Assembly (NCBI GenBank): GCA_934203205.1
Contig: CAKPYV010000020.1
Coordinates: forward strand, 1-39,556
Length of the DNA stretch: 39,556 bases
Source of the DNA: an uncultured Anaerovibrio sp.
GTDB lineage: Bacteria; Bacillota; Negativicutes; Selenomonadales; Selenomonadaceae
Direction of reading: 5' to 3'
Shown one piece after another: positions 7,962-16,226 of this stretch. Under the pieces are notes generated by a model. It had not been told where the DNA came from. It saw only the letters and a program-made list of their open reading frames with translations, and made no database searches. How positions within the stretch are numbered: position 1 is the first letter of the stretch; each line of letters begins with the position of its first letter. A program made the translations under genes and the position numbers.

Positions 7962-8464
7962 GTTAACCGCCGTATAGGCGGCTTAGAAATCTAAAATAAA
8001 AAGGGCAGGCTCTACATTGAGGTTAACCGCCGTATAGGCGGCTTAGAAAAACATTCTGCCAACATCGGTGATTTTCCGTACGTTAACCGCCGTATAGGCG
8101 GCTTAGAAAATTGCATACTATGGTTTCTTTCTTGGCAAAGTGTTAACCGCCGTATAGGCGGCTTAGAAAAAAATTGAAGACCTTAATGCTGTTGATGTAT
8201 GTTAACCGCCGCATAGGTGGCTTAGAAATGCCTAAGTACCTCTAAATTAGTCATTTTATTGTTAACCGCCGCATAGGTGGCTTAGAAAATCATTTCGATA
8301 TACATAGCTTCAACATTAACGTTAACCGCCGCATAGGTGGCTTAGAAATCATACATTTCCCCCTGGCCAGTCCTTAGCCAGTTAACCGCCGCATAGGCGG
8401 CTTAGAAATATAATATATTATTGCTATATTGTATATGTAGACCACCGTGTAGGTGGTTTACATA
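7962..8464 (+). CRISPR. CRISPR array 2, type I-F, 8 repeats plus degenerate terminal repeat
   Basis: The repeat family is the same as array 1, on the + strand. Repeats 1-4 carry the loop GTATA; repeats 5-7 carry GCATA and a right arm GGTGG (a G-U pair in the stem); repeat 8 is the array 1 consensus. There are seven spacers of 31-32 bases, then a 28-base AT-rich unit (8409-8436) and a strongly altered last repeat (8437-8464). Blocks of identical repeat variants fit copying of the leader-proximal repeat at each new insertion. None of these spacers matches elsewhere in the window by eye. Confidence 0.96.
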
Positions 8465-8472
8465 TATTTTTC
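8434..8472 (+). terminator. Terminator built from the degenerate last repeat of array 2
   Basis: The arms at 8434-8446 and 8452-8464 pair over 13 bp (one G-U), closed by GTGTA and followed by TATTTTTCC. The core arms CCACC/GGTGG replace the normal CCGCC/GGCGG with both sides changed, so pairing is kept while the repeat sequence is lost. This would end the array transcript just before the csy promoter. Confidence 0.7.
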
Positions 8473-8485
8473 CTATAAAATATTT

Positions 8486-8514
8486 TTGCTTTATATTTTG
8501 GTGTGTGATATACT
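8486..8514 (+). promoter_or_regulatory. Promoter of the csy operon
   Basis: TTGCTT (8486-8491) lies 17 bases before TATACT (8509-8514), with an extended -10 TGA directly upstream of the -10 box. It stands between the array 2 terminator and csy1, so the Cascade genes are probably transcribed independently of both arrays. Confidence 0.65.
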
Positions 8515-8552
8515 AAGGATATAGATATTTATGTTTTAAGGAGGGGATATTA

Positions 8553-9689
8553 TTGGGCATGCTTATGGATTATGTAAAGGATAAAGCGGAAGAAAAGCAG
8601 AAGACACCCATAGAGTGGCTACAGAATATTGCCACTAAGGCTTCTCAATGCAGAATTGGTACGCATATGGGCAAATTTGTGCATCCAAACGCCAATGTTC
8701 TATTGCAAGATATGCTGCCGGAAGCTGATGTCAAAGGCTATGTGACTACTTCATCTGTCAATTGTGACATAGACATATCAACTAATGCAGCTTATCTTGG
8801 GACTGCCAAATTTTTGTTGTTGGAGCTAGATGACGGCATTACTGTATATGAGCATATGAAAAAAGATCCTATCTTTTTGGCGAAGGAATTATCTGATTTG
8901 GATATAGATTTTGTCGCTCTCCAGCAGTCTTTTCTATCAGCTGATGATGCTTCTGTACCTACAGCTACAGATGAAAGGCTTCGACAGGTATATTTCCCGC
9001 TGGAGAATAAAGACTATCATCTGTTGACGGTATTGCCACCTTCCAGTGTAGCCATTGAGTTGCGTAAGCGTATCCGAGATATGGAGTTTCACGCCAAACA
9101 GATACGACAAAATGAAATACCAGACACTTCATACGAAACTGTATTTGATTTGACAGAGATAGCTTATGGAGGAACCAAACCGCAAAATATATCTACTCAG
9201 AACAGTAATAACGGTGGTAGGACCTATCTTATGCCATCTTTACCGCCTTTGTGGAAGGAACTAAAGGTGGTTATACCGAAGGAAGAATTTTTTGTTAATA
9301 CTGTTTATACTAAGGATTATAAAGAACTGTTTCAAGAACTGCATAAAACATATAGACAGTATAAAAACAATATGGAGATAAGAGCTACAGCTCGAAAACA
9401 GGAATGCTGTATTATTGATTCTGTGTTAATAAAGGCTTATGCTTTGCAGGAAAAGACACCTGGCTGGAGTCATAATACAAATTTGGACAAAGCTGAATGC
9501 ATTTGGCTTGATGGAGAGTATGCACAGGAGCGACAGCAGAATCAGGATTGGCAGGAGGAAATAGCTGAAAAATTTGCGAAATGGTTTGTCGATAATTATA
9601 AAAAGATTAATGGTCGTAACAGTGTTGAACTTGGTGATGCAGAAATCAAGGAAATAAAATATGAAATTTTAACAGCTTTGAGGTACTGA
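8553..9689 (+). CDS. csy1: Cascade large subunit Csy1 (Cas8f)
   Basis: Csy1 is the large subunit of the I-F surveillance complex and, with Csy2, binds the crRNA 5' handle and reads the PAM. Family hallmarks are visible: THMGKFVHP (about 38-46), GYVTTSSVNCDID, and GGTKPQNISTQNSNNGGR, followed by a proline-rich LPPLW segment. At 378 residues it is somewhat shorter than the roughly 430 of well-studied proteobacterial forms. The start is TTG at 8553: the ribosome site AAGGAGGGG (8538-8546) is six bases upstream, whereas the ATG codons at 8559 and 8565 are too distant. It is the first gene of csy1-csy2-csy3-cas6f, with its own promoter. Confidence 0.92.
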   Translation: MGMLMDYVKDKAEEKQKTPIEWLQNIATKASQCRIGTHMGKFVHPNANVLLQDMLPEADVKGYVTTSSVNCDIDISTNAAYLGTAKFLLLELDDGITVYEHMKKDPIFLAKELSDLDIDFVALQQSFLSADDASVPTATDERLRQVYFPLENKDYHLLTVLPPSSVAIELRKRIRDMEFHAKQIRQNEIPDTSYETVFDLTEIAYGGTKPQNISTQNSNNGGRTYLMPSLPPLWKELKVVIPKEEFFVNTVYTKDYKELFQELHKTYRQYKNNMEIRATARKQECCIIDSVLIKAYALQEKTPGWSHNTNLDKAECIWLDGEYAQERQQNQDWQEEIAEKFAKWFVDNYKKINGRNSVELGDAEIKEIKYEILTALRY

Positions 9690-9724
9690 AGAATATGAAA
9701 AAATATCAAGCGAGGTGAGTTTAT

Positions 9725-10636
9725 GTGAGAAAACAGTATCTTCTTTTGTCAAATTTGCATATACATAATGCTAATGCTATGAGCAGTAGTTATACTATTG
9801 GTTTTCCAGCAATTACGGGGTGGCTGGGAGCAGTTCATGTCCTTGAACGTAATCTAAAAGCAAATGGTTTTTCAAATTTGCGTCTAAAGAAAACAGCTAT
9901 CTCCTGCAGTGAATGCTCTGTACAATGGTATAGGGGCCCAGGCGATTATAGATGGTCCATTTGTGGCACTGCTAATCCCCTAAAGAAAAAGGGAAGTGGC
10001 TTTGAACGACCGCCTTTCGTGGAGGAGCCACGTTGTGACCTTAGGGTGAATTTGCTTATAGAAATGTTTGGGTATCAAGGTGAAGATAAAGAATTGCTGC
10101 AATGTGTTGCTGAGCAGCTGGCTAGGCTGAAAATAGCAGGTGGTGATATAGTTAATGAAATTGATTCGTCATGCTTGAAAATTTTATCCCTTAATCCAGA
10201 AAATGAAACAGATAGACGAAAAATAAATTATGCCTTGCGGCCAGGCTTTGTTATACGTTCTCGCCGTGAATTATTGCTGAATTATCAGGCAGGTGATAGC
10301 TTGGACGGTTTGCTGTCTGCTATGAAGGTAATATGTCATTTGGAGAAGGATGCCAATGGCAAGGTGGTTTCCTCTCAATATGAGAAATATGAAAGTGATG
10401 GCTGGCTTGTGCCCATTGTGGTAGGCTTTAAGGATATATCAGGAAAATGCAAGGTGGATAATCAGCGTACATATGAATATGAACATCATTTCGTGGAACC
10501 AATAGCTACGATAGGTGAATTTGTATTACCATATCGTTGTGAATCAGTTAGTGAATTTATGTGGAGCTACAGATATGATGCGAGAAATGGTCTTTATCTA
10601 TGCGAGGCTGAAGACCCTGTAAAGTGGAAGGAGTAA
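9725..10636 (+). CDS. csy2: Cascade subunit Csy2 (Cas5f)
   Basis: Csy2 pairs with Csy1 at the 5' end of the crRNA in the I-F complex. The opening YLLLSNLHIHNANAMSSSYT and IGFPAITGWLGAVHVLER (about 25-42) are the classic family signature, and FERPPFVEEPRCDLRV further on is also conserved. The protein is 303 residues, normal length. The start is GTG at 9725; the ATG two bases earlier runs straight into a stop codon, and a GAGGTGAG ribosome site lies just upstream. The gap from csy1 is 35 bases, consistent with one operon. Confidence 0.93.
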   Translation: MRKQYLLLSNLHIHNANAMSSSYTIGFPAITGWLGAVHVLERNLKANGFSNLRLKKTAISCSECSVQWYRGPGDYRWSICGTANPLKKKGSGFERPPFVEEPRCDLRVNLLIEMFGYQGEDKELLQCVAEQLARLKIAGGDIVNEIDSSCLKILSLNPENETDRRKINYALRPGFVIRSRRELLLNYQAGDSLDGLLSAMKVICHLEKDANGKVVSSQYEKYESDGWLVPIVVGFKDISGKCKVDNQRTYEYEHHFVEPIATIGEFVLPYRCESVSEFMWSYRYDARNGLYLCEAEDPVKWKE

Positions 10637-10640
10637 AATC

Positions 10641-11660
10641 ATGGCAAAGAAAAATGATGCAATGGCTTCTGTATTGGCTTATGAAAAAAAAATAGTTGTT
10701 TCTGATGGGTATATGTATGGTACAACATGGGAAGATAGGTATAATCAGACTAAGGCTTTGCATGTGGTGGAAAAGTCAGTACGTGGTACTGTATCGAATC
10801 GTTTACCTGCTGTTCAGAAAGATCCTGCCAAGTTGAATGCAAAGGTAGAACAACCAAATCCGCAACGCATAGATGCTTGTGCTTTGGATATGGAACAGGA
10901 TACCTTAAAGGTTGTATTTACCGTGAAGCTCCTCAGCGGGATTGAGAAGCCAGCAGCTTGCAATAATGCAGTGTTCGCTAGAAAATATGCTGATGTGGCA
11001 TTGAAATATATTAACAAAACTGGCTTTGAGGAATTGGCCAGACGTTATGCATTGAATCTGGCAAATGGCAGATTCTTGTGGCGCAATAGGCTTGGAGCAG
11101 AAAAATTGGAAATAAGGATTACAGCTAAGGATAAGAATTGGTGTTTTGATGGACATAGCTTTAGTTTAAGAGATTTTGATGGTGAAAATGCAGGTTTGGA
11201 TGAATTAGCCACTATGATAGCCCAAACTCTTTCCGGTAAGCATGATTCCCTTTTTATACAAGTAGAAGCCTATGCTCTGCTGGGATATGGTCAAGAAGTA
11301 TATCCTAGTCAGGAGCTGGTTTTTGATAAGGGGAAGAGAGAGAAGAGCAGGGTATTATATGATGTGAATGACATAGCGGCTATTCATTCCCAGAAAATAG
11401 GCAATGCTATTCGCACTATTGATACCTGGTATCCTGGCTATGACGATGATGATATAAATGTAGGACCTATTGCTATTGAAACTTATGGTGCAGTAACAAA
11501 TTTGGGCAAGGCTTTTAGAACACCGAAGGATAAAGCTGATTTTTATACACTATTTGATAAATATGTCATGGGAGAGGAATTAGACAATCTGGAGCAGGAA
11601 CATTATGTTATGGCTGTTCTGGTTCGTGGTGGCGTATTTGGCCAAAGCAGCAAGGAGTGA
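10641..11660 (+). CDS. csy3: Cascade backbone subunit Csy3 (Cas7f)
   Basis: Csy3 polymerises (six copies in studied systems) along the spacer part of the crRNA. Conserved blocks are ASVLAYEKKIVVSDGYMYGTTW in its halves ASVLAYEKK (9-17) and SDGYMYGTTW (21-30), VEKSVRGTVSNRL (43-55), a GRFLWRNR block, and GYGQEVYPSQEL. The 339 residues are the usual length. It begins four bases after csy2 with GGAAGGAG as ribosome site, and its stop overlaps the first possible cas6f start. All sequence features suggest a functional subunit. Confidence 0.94.
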   Translation: MAKKNDAMASVLAYEKKIVVSDGYMYGTTWEDRYNQTKALHVVEKSVRGTVSNRLPAVQKDPAKLNAKVEQPNPQRIDACALDMEQDTLKVVFTVKLLSGIEKPAACNNAVFARKYADVALKYINKTGFEELARRYALNLANGRFLWRNRLGAEKLEIRITAKDKNWCFDGHSFSLRDFDGENAGLDELATMIAQTLSGKHDSLFIQVEAYALLGYGQEVYPSQELVFDKGKREKSRVLYDVNDIAAIHSQKIGNAIRTIDTWYPGYDDDDINVGPIAIETYGAVTNLGKAFRTPKDKADFYTLFDKYVMGEELDNLEQEHYVMAVLVRGGVFGQSSKE

Positions 11661-11665
11661 CAGGT

Positions 11666-12250
11666 ATGGAATTCTATCAGGAGATAAAACTGTTGCCAAC
11701 AATGGAATTTTCCGTTAATATTCTGTGGTCAAAAATATATGAGCAGCTGCATATAAAGTTGGCGGAATTACAAAATAATGAAAAAGAGGGAGAAATTGGG
11801 ATTGCCTTTCCAGATTATTGCAATGGTGAAGAAAAAACAGGTTTGGGGCATAGCATGAGGATTTTTGCTCCAAATAGAGAATATCTTGAAAATTTGGATG
11901 TTGCCAATACTTTGCGTAGGTATAGAGATTATTTTGTTGCCAATCCAATACATAAAATAGAGGCTAAAAAGATACGAGGCTATGCAGTGTATTCAAGATT
12001 TCGTTTCGAAAATAGCCGAAGTCAAAAGGCAAAACGCTATGCTAAACGGCATAATATCTCCTATCAGGAGGCATTGGCGCTGTTTCCATTAGATAGGTGT
12101 GGCAAGGAACCACCATATATTCAGTTTAAAAGCTTAAGTAATGGTAATAAATTCAGGCTATATGTGGAGAAGAAATTGGTAGACGCTCCTATTGATGGTG
12201 GATTTAGTGCTTATGGATTAAGTGATAGCGCAAGCGTTCCTGAAATTTAA
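11666..12250 (+). CDS. cas6f: crRNA-processing endonuclease Cas6f (Csy4)
   Basis: Cas6f cuts the pre-crRNA at the 3' base of each repeat hairpin, leaving the CUUAGAAA handle. I place the start at ATG 11666: the ribosome site AAGGAG (11652-11657) fits it, while an in-frame GTG at 11657 overlaps that site. With this start the catalytic histidine falls at H29, exactly as in the studied Csy4. The serine that assists is probably S157 or S159 in FKSLSNG. An arginine/lysine-rich helix (about 111-129, with RFRF and KAKRYAKRH) should bind the repeat stem, and the C-terminal YGLS block is typical. The protein has 194 residues. Confidence 0.94.
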   Translation: MEFYQEIKLLPTMEFSVNILWSKIYEQLHIKLAELQNNEKEGEIGIAFPDYCNGEEKTGLGHSMRIFAPNREYLENLDVANTLRRYRDYFVANPIHKIEAKKIRGYAVYSRFRFENSRSQKAKRYAKRHNISYQEALALFPLDRCGKEPPYIQFKSLSNGNKFRLYVEKKLVDAPIDGGFSAYGLSDSASVPEI

Positions 12251-12287
12251 TCTCAAAATGTACACCCAAAAGCTCTGTTAAAACTGA

Positions 12288-12334
12288 TGTGCTATTTCGT
12301 CGATGATAGCACAAAGTCTTATCGGGGCTTTTTT
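12288..12334 (+). terminator. Probable terminator of the csy operon
   Basis: TGTGCTAT (12288-12295) and ATAGCACA (12306-12313) form a perfect 8-bp stem with a 10-base loop. A weak second 5-bp hairpin follows, ending in six T (12329-12334). The T tract is 15 bases after the strong stem, so termination efficiency is uncertain. Confidence 0.5.
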
Positions 12335-12430
12335 GCTGTATATTGTTGTATGTGATATAATATTTTGATAGAAATATAGTTATTATGGCAGGCCGGGGTT
12401 GGCTAATATACAGTGGGCAAGAGGTGTCGT

Positions 12431-13543
12431 ATGTTTCTGGATGACAAGAAGAATGAGCTGAAGAATTGGCTGAATGAGATAGTGGAAAAGCATTTTTCCT
12501 ATGACAAGGATGCGACTGAGGAGGATAAGCAGAGAACCAAAAGAAATGCTGTGTTGGCAATAGCAGCGGCAGTTTTGGCGGCAGTATGTGTGACTTTTGC
12601 TGTATTAAGCATGGATTATAGAATCTCTACCATAGATGAAGTCCAAGGCAATGATAAGGTAGTTGTGAGGATTACCCCTGGTATGGCTTCTGGGGAGATT
12701 GGAGATTTGCTAGCCGAAAAGGGTGTTATAGATTCTACTTGGAAATTTAAGCTAGCGGTCAAATTAAATGGCGCTGGGGACAAATTTCAGGCAGGCACCT
12801 TTTCTTTGCAGGAAAACATGACGGTGGGAGATGCCTTGGGAGTGCTGATAAACGGTCGTGCTACCTCTCAGTGGGTTACTATTCCAGAGGGCTATGATGT
12901 GCGCCAGATTGCCAAGCTGTTGGCAAAGCATGGCCTGGTGGAGGAAAATGAGTTTCTGGCTGCGGCCAAGGATTTTGCGCCCTATGATTATATAGTAAAA
13001 TCACCAGAGGCTGATTATGCCATCGAAGGATTTTTGTTTCCAGATACCTACGAATTTGCCACAGATGCCAGCTGTCAGGATATTATGCGCCGTATGACTG
13101 ATGAATTTGACCATAAGCTGACACCAGAGCTGCGGCAACAGGCGTCTCAGCGTAATTTGTCTGTTTATGAGCTGGTGACTTTGGCTTCCTTAGTGGAGAA
13201 GGAGGCACGATTCCCAGAGGACAGGCCGATTATTGCCCAGGTTTTTTTCAAGCGGTTAAATATTAATATGCCGTTGCAGACAGATACCACCATTCAGTAT
13301 CTTTTGGATGGGCCAAAGGAGAATCTGTCCATTGCTGATACCCAAATAGATTCGCCCTACAATACCTATCAGCATTATGGCCTGCCACCGGGACCTATAG
13401 CCAGCCCTGGCATGGCTTCTATAGAAGCTGTGCTGAACCCTGCAGTTACAGATTATCTTTATTTTGTGGCGGATACTCAGGGACACAATCATTATGGTTA
13501 TACTTATGATGAACATTTGGATCTGGTGGATCAGGTTCGCTAA
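12431..13543 (+). CDS. mltG: Endolytic murein transglycosylase MltG
   Basis: MltG cleaves nascent peptidoglycan strands and thereby sets glycan length. A short cytoplasmic N-terminus is followed by one membrane segment (about 39-60), a LysM-like stretch and the YceG catalytic domain. Signatures are EGFLFPDTYEF and LASLVEKEARF, whose first glutamate (E256) is the catalytic acid in the family; GLPPGPIASPG is also conserved. I prefer ATG 12431 with GAGGTG at 12421-12426 over the in-frame GTG at 12413. It heads the mltG-trmR-U32 order also known from the Bacillus subtilis yrrL-yrrM-yrrN/O cluster. Confidence 0.93.
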   Translation: MFLDDKKNELKNWLNEIVEKHFSYDKDATEEDKQRTKRNAVLAIAAAVLAAVCVTFAVLSMDYRISTIDEVQGNDKVVVRITPGMASGEIGDLLAEKGVIDSTWKFKLAVKLNGAGDKFQAGTFSLQENMTVGDALGVLINGRATSQWVTIPEGYDVRQIAKLLAKHGLVEENEFLAAAKDFAPYDYIVKSPEADYAIEGFLFPDTYEFATDASCQDIMRRMTDEFDHKLTPELRQQASQRNLSVYELVTLASLVEKEARFPEDRPIIAQVFFKRLNINMPLQTDTTIQYLLDGPKENLSIADTQIDSPYNTYQHYGLPPGPIASPGMASIEAVLNPAVTDYLYFVADTQGHNHYGYTYDEHLDLVDQVR

Positions 13544-13554
13544 AGGGGAAATAT

Positions 13555-14205
13555 ATGAGCAATGTGAATAGTGAGCTGGCAGAGCTGCTGGCTGAAATGA
13601 AGGCCTATGGAGAGGCCAATCATGTGCCGATTATTAACATTAACGGCTTGGCTGTGCTGGAGAAGGCTGTGGCGGCTAGAAAGCCGCGGCGGGTGCTGGA
13701 AATAGGTACGGCTATAGGCTATTCCACCCTTTATATTGCTGCCAATGCAGCACCAGGGGTGGAGATTGTCAGTCTGGAGCTTAGTGAGGAGCGGGCTGGG
13801 GAGGCCAGAGCCTTTGTGGACAGGTCGCCCTATGGTCAGCAGATTAGGATTGTTACGGGAGATGCCGGGGAAAATATTCAGAAGCTGACAGGCTCCTTTG
13901 ACATGGTGTTTATAGATGCCGCCAAGGGACAGTATCCGGACTATTTTCGCAAAATATATCCTCTGTTGACAGAGGATGCTTTGGTGGTGGCGGATAATGT
14001 TCTGTTTCGTGGCTATGTCCGTGGGGATGTGCCAGCACCTAGACGGTTTCGCACCATTGTGAAGCGGTTGCGGGAATATATTGCTATGGTTACTGATAGT
14101 GGTGAATTTCAGACAGAAATCTATGAGAAGGGCGATGGCCTGGCTGTTAGCCAGCGACTAGCTGGTAAGGGCAATGTTGATAATAAAATGGAGGATAAGA
14201 AATGA
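13555..14205 (+). CDS. trmR: tRNA 5-hydroxyuridine methyltransferase TrmR
   Basis: TrmR methylates 5-hydroxyuridine at the wobble position 34 of tRNAs to 5-methoxyuridine. It is a class I SAM-dependent O-methyltransferase: motif I is VLEIGTAIGYS (47-57), the metal/SAM-binding aspartates lie in FIDAAKG (D121) and ADNVLF (D147/N148). The 216-residue length fits. The gene follows mltG by 11 bases and its stop overlaps the next start (ATGA). Its position directly before a U32 hydroxylation gene supports this specific call over a generic catechol O-methyltransferase. Confidence 0.85.
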   Translation: MSNVNSELAELLAEMKAYGEANHVPIININGLAVLEKAVAARKPRRVLEIGTAIGYSTLYIAANAAPGVEIVSLELSEERAGEARAFVDRSPYGQQIRIVTGDAGENIQKLTGSFDMVFIDAAKGQYPDYFRKIYPLLTEDALVVADNVLFRGYVRGDVPAPRRFRTIVKRLREYIAMVTDSGEFQTEIYEKGDGLAVSQRLAGKGNVDNKMEDKK

Positions 14206-15422
14206 AAAAACCTGAGCTTTTGGCTCCGGCAGGCAATATGGAAAAGCTGAAAATGGCTTTGCTTTATGGTGCAGATGCGGTTTATCTAGGGGGCAAGGCC
14301 TTTGGCCTGAGAGCCTTTGGAGGGAATTTTACCAATGAGGAATTGCAGGAAGCAGTGGATTTTGCCCATAAGCTAGGCAAAAAAATCTATGTCACAGTAA
14401 ATATTTTCCCTCATAACAGTGATATTGCCAAATTGCCGGCTTATTTGACTTTTCTGAATGAAATCAAGGTAGATGCTATTTTGGTGGCAGATTTGGGGGT
14501 ATTTACCCTGGCTAAGGAATATGCCCCTGATGTGGAGCTGCATATTAGCACTCAGGCCAACAATACCAACTGGGCGGCGGTGAATGCCTGGGCGGGGCTG
14601 GGGGCCAGCCGGGTGGTACTGGCTCGGGAAATGTCCTTGGAGGAAGTAAAGGAGATTCGGGAAAAATGCTCTGTGGAGCTGGAAATGTTTGTACATGGCG
14701 CCATGTGCATTTCCTATTCTGGCCGCTGTCTTATGAGCAATTATCTTACGGGCCGGGATGCCAATAGGGGCAGCTGTGCCCAGCCTTGTCGCTGGAACTA
14801 TGCTCTGGTGGAGGAAAAACGTCCAGGGCAGTATTTCCCAGTACTGGAGGATGAGCGAGGCACCTATATTTTTAATTCCAAGGATATGTGCCTCCTGCCT
14901 TATTTGCCAGATGTCATTGCCAGCGGAGTGGATAGTCTAAAAATTGAGGGACGTATGAAAAGCGTTCACTATGCTGCCAGTGTGGTCAAGGCTTATAGAG
15001 AGGCCATTGATAGTTATTTTGCTGCCCCAGAGCAGTTTGAGGTGAAAAAGGAATGGGTGGAGGAGCTGGACAAGGTTTCCCATCGGGCATATACTACTGG
15101 TTTCTATTATGGTCGTCCTACAGAAAAGGATCAGATATATGGCACTTCCAGCTATACCCAGACTTCGGATTTTGTGGGGCTGGTGCTGGATTATGACGAA
15201 AAAACCGGCTTTGCTACGGTGGAACAGCGGAATAATATGAAGGTGGGACAGGAAATAGAGATTTTTCAGCCTCATCTGGCTGGCTACCGTCAGATTTTGC
15301 AGGAAATGTATAACGATGAGGGAGAGGCTATTCAGGTGGCACCTCATCCTCAGCAAATCGTGAAAATCCGCATGGATAGGCCGGTGGAGCCTTATGGCAT
15401 TTTGCGTCGTGATATAGTATAA
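14202..15422 (+). CDS. trhP: U32 family tRNA hydroxylation protein (TrhP-like)
   Basis: U32 'peptidase' proteins of the TrhP type install the hydroxyl group at tRNA uridine 34 that TrmR then methylates. They use prephenate and a bound iron-sulfur cluster in studied cases. The 406 residues begin with the family opening PELLAPAGN (4-12) and DAVYLGGKAFGLRA. The four cluster cysteines are visible as C169, C176, C192 and C230. The start overlaps trmR by four bases, so the two are translationally coupled. Classic peptidase activity is unlikely. Confidence 0.85.
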   Translation: MKKPELLAPAGNMEKLKMALLYGADAVYLGGKAFGLRAFGGNFTNEELQEAVDFAHKLGKKIYVTVNIFPHNSDIAKLPAYLTFLNEIKVDAILVADLGVFTLAKEYAPDVELHISTQANNTNWAAVNAWAGLGASRVVLAREMSLEEVKEIREKCSVELEMFVHGAMCISYSGRCLMSNYLTGRDANRGSCAQPCRWNYALVEEKRPGQYFPVLEDERGTYIFNSKDMCLLPYLPDVIASGVDSLKIEGRMKSVHYAASVVKAYREAIDSYFAAPEQFEVKKEWVEELDKVSHRAYTTGFYYGRPTEKDQIYGTSSYTQTSDFVGLVLDYDEKTGFATVEQRNNMKVGQEIEIFQPHLAGYRQILQEMYNDEGEAIQVAPHPQQIVKIRMDRPVEPYGILRRDIV

Positions 15423-15478
15423 AATTAATCTTAGTCCTTTATATAAGGGCATGGTGTTATTACATTTAGGTGAATAAT

Positions 15479-16225
15479 ATGGATTTGCAGGAATTTTTTG
15501 CCCAGCATCCCAAGGTGGCTTTGGGTTTTTCAGGAGGTGTGGATTCCTCCTATCTTTTGTATGCGGGAATTAAATATGGGGCAGATATTAAGCCTTATTT
15601 CGTTAAGGGGCCTTTTCAACCAGAGTTTGAGAGGCAGGATGTGCTAAAGATGGCAGAGCTTTTGCATATCGACAATCTTGCTGTTGTGGAGGCCAATCCC
15701 CTGGCTGATGGAAAGGTTGTGCAAAACGACCAACTTCGTTGCTATTATTGCAAGCAGAGGGTATTTGGCCTCATCAAAGAGCTGGCGGCCAGAGATGGCT
15801 ACAAGGTTTTAATTGATGGCACCAATGCTTCTGATGATTTGGCAGACAGGCCAGGCTTCAAGGCCTTGCAGGAAATGCAGGTATTGTCGCCTCTGCTGCA
15901 GACAGGGCTGACTAAACCGGAGATTCGCAGACGTTCTCAGGCGGCTGGCCTATTTACTTGGGATAAGCCTTCCTATGCCTGTTTGGCAACCCGGATTCCT
16001 ACAGGTTGTCCCTTGGAGCTTCCTACCTTGCAAAAGGTGGAGAGGGCTGAGGCTGCTTTGCTGGAAATGGGCTATAGAGATTTCCGTATTCGAGTGTTAG
16101 ATAAGGCGGCCAAGCTGCAGTTGAAACTTCAGCAAATGGAGAAGCTGCTGCAGGAGAGAGAAAAGGTGAAAAATCTGCTTTTACAGGAGTTTGAGGATAT
16201 TTATTTGGATTTAAAGGAACGCTGA
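15479..16225 (+). CDS. larE: LarE, sulfur transferase for nickel-pincer cofactor
   Basis: LarE adenylates and sulfurates the pyridinium dicarboxylate intermediate of the nickel-pincer nucleotide, the cofactor of lactate racemase and related enzymes. The PP-loop SGGVDSS lies at 18-24. C88 and C91 (CYYC) with C168 (in ACLATR) match the three-cysteine variant, which in studied cases holds a 4Fe-4S cluster and works catalytically instead of sacrificing its own sulfur; that is inferred here. The ATG at 15479 has AGGTG six bases upstream; an in-frame GTG at 15470 overlaps that site. One base separates it from larB. Confidence 0.92.
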   Translation: MDLQEFFAQHPKVALGFSGGVDSSYLLYAGIKYGADIKPYFVKGPFQPEFERQDVLKMAELLHIDNLAVVEANPLADGKVVQNDQLRCYYCKQRVFGLIKELAARDGYKVLIDGTNASDDLADRPGFKALQEMQVLSPLLQTGLTKPEIRRRSQAAGLFTWDKPSYACLATRIPTGCPLELPTLQKVERAEAALLEMGYRDFRIRVLDKAAKLQLKLQQMEKLLQEREKVKNLLLQEFEDIYLDLKER

Positions 16226-16226
16226 T

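Noticed and set aside
11657..11665. GTG start for cas6f overlapping csy3
   Set aside because: It overlaps its own ribosome site; ATG 11666 has correct spacing and puts the catalytic His at position 29.
421..12250. Tn7-like (I-F3) or minimal I-F2 variant
   Set aside because: cas1, cas2-3, separate csy1 and csy2, and no tnsA-D genes point to an ordinary I-F1 effector.
12413..12430. GTG start for mltG
   Set aside because: GAGGTG precedes the ATG at 12431 and no ribosome site precedes the GTG.
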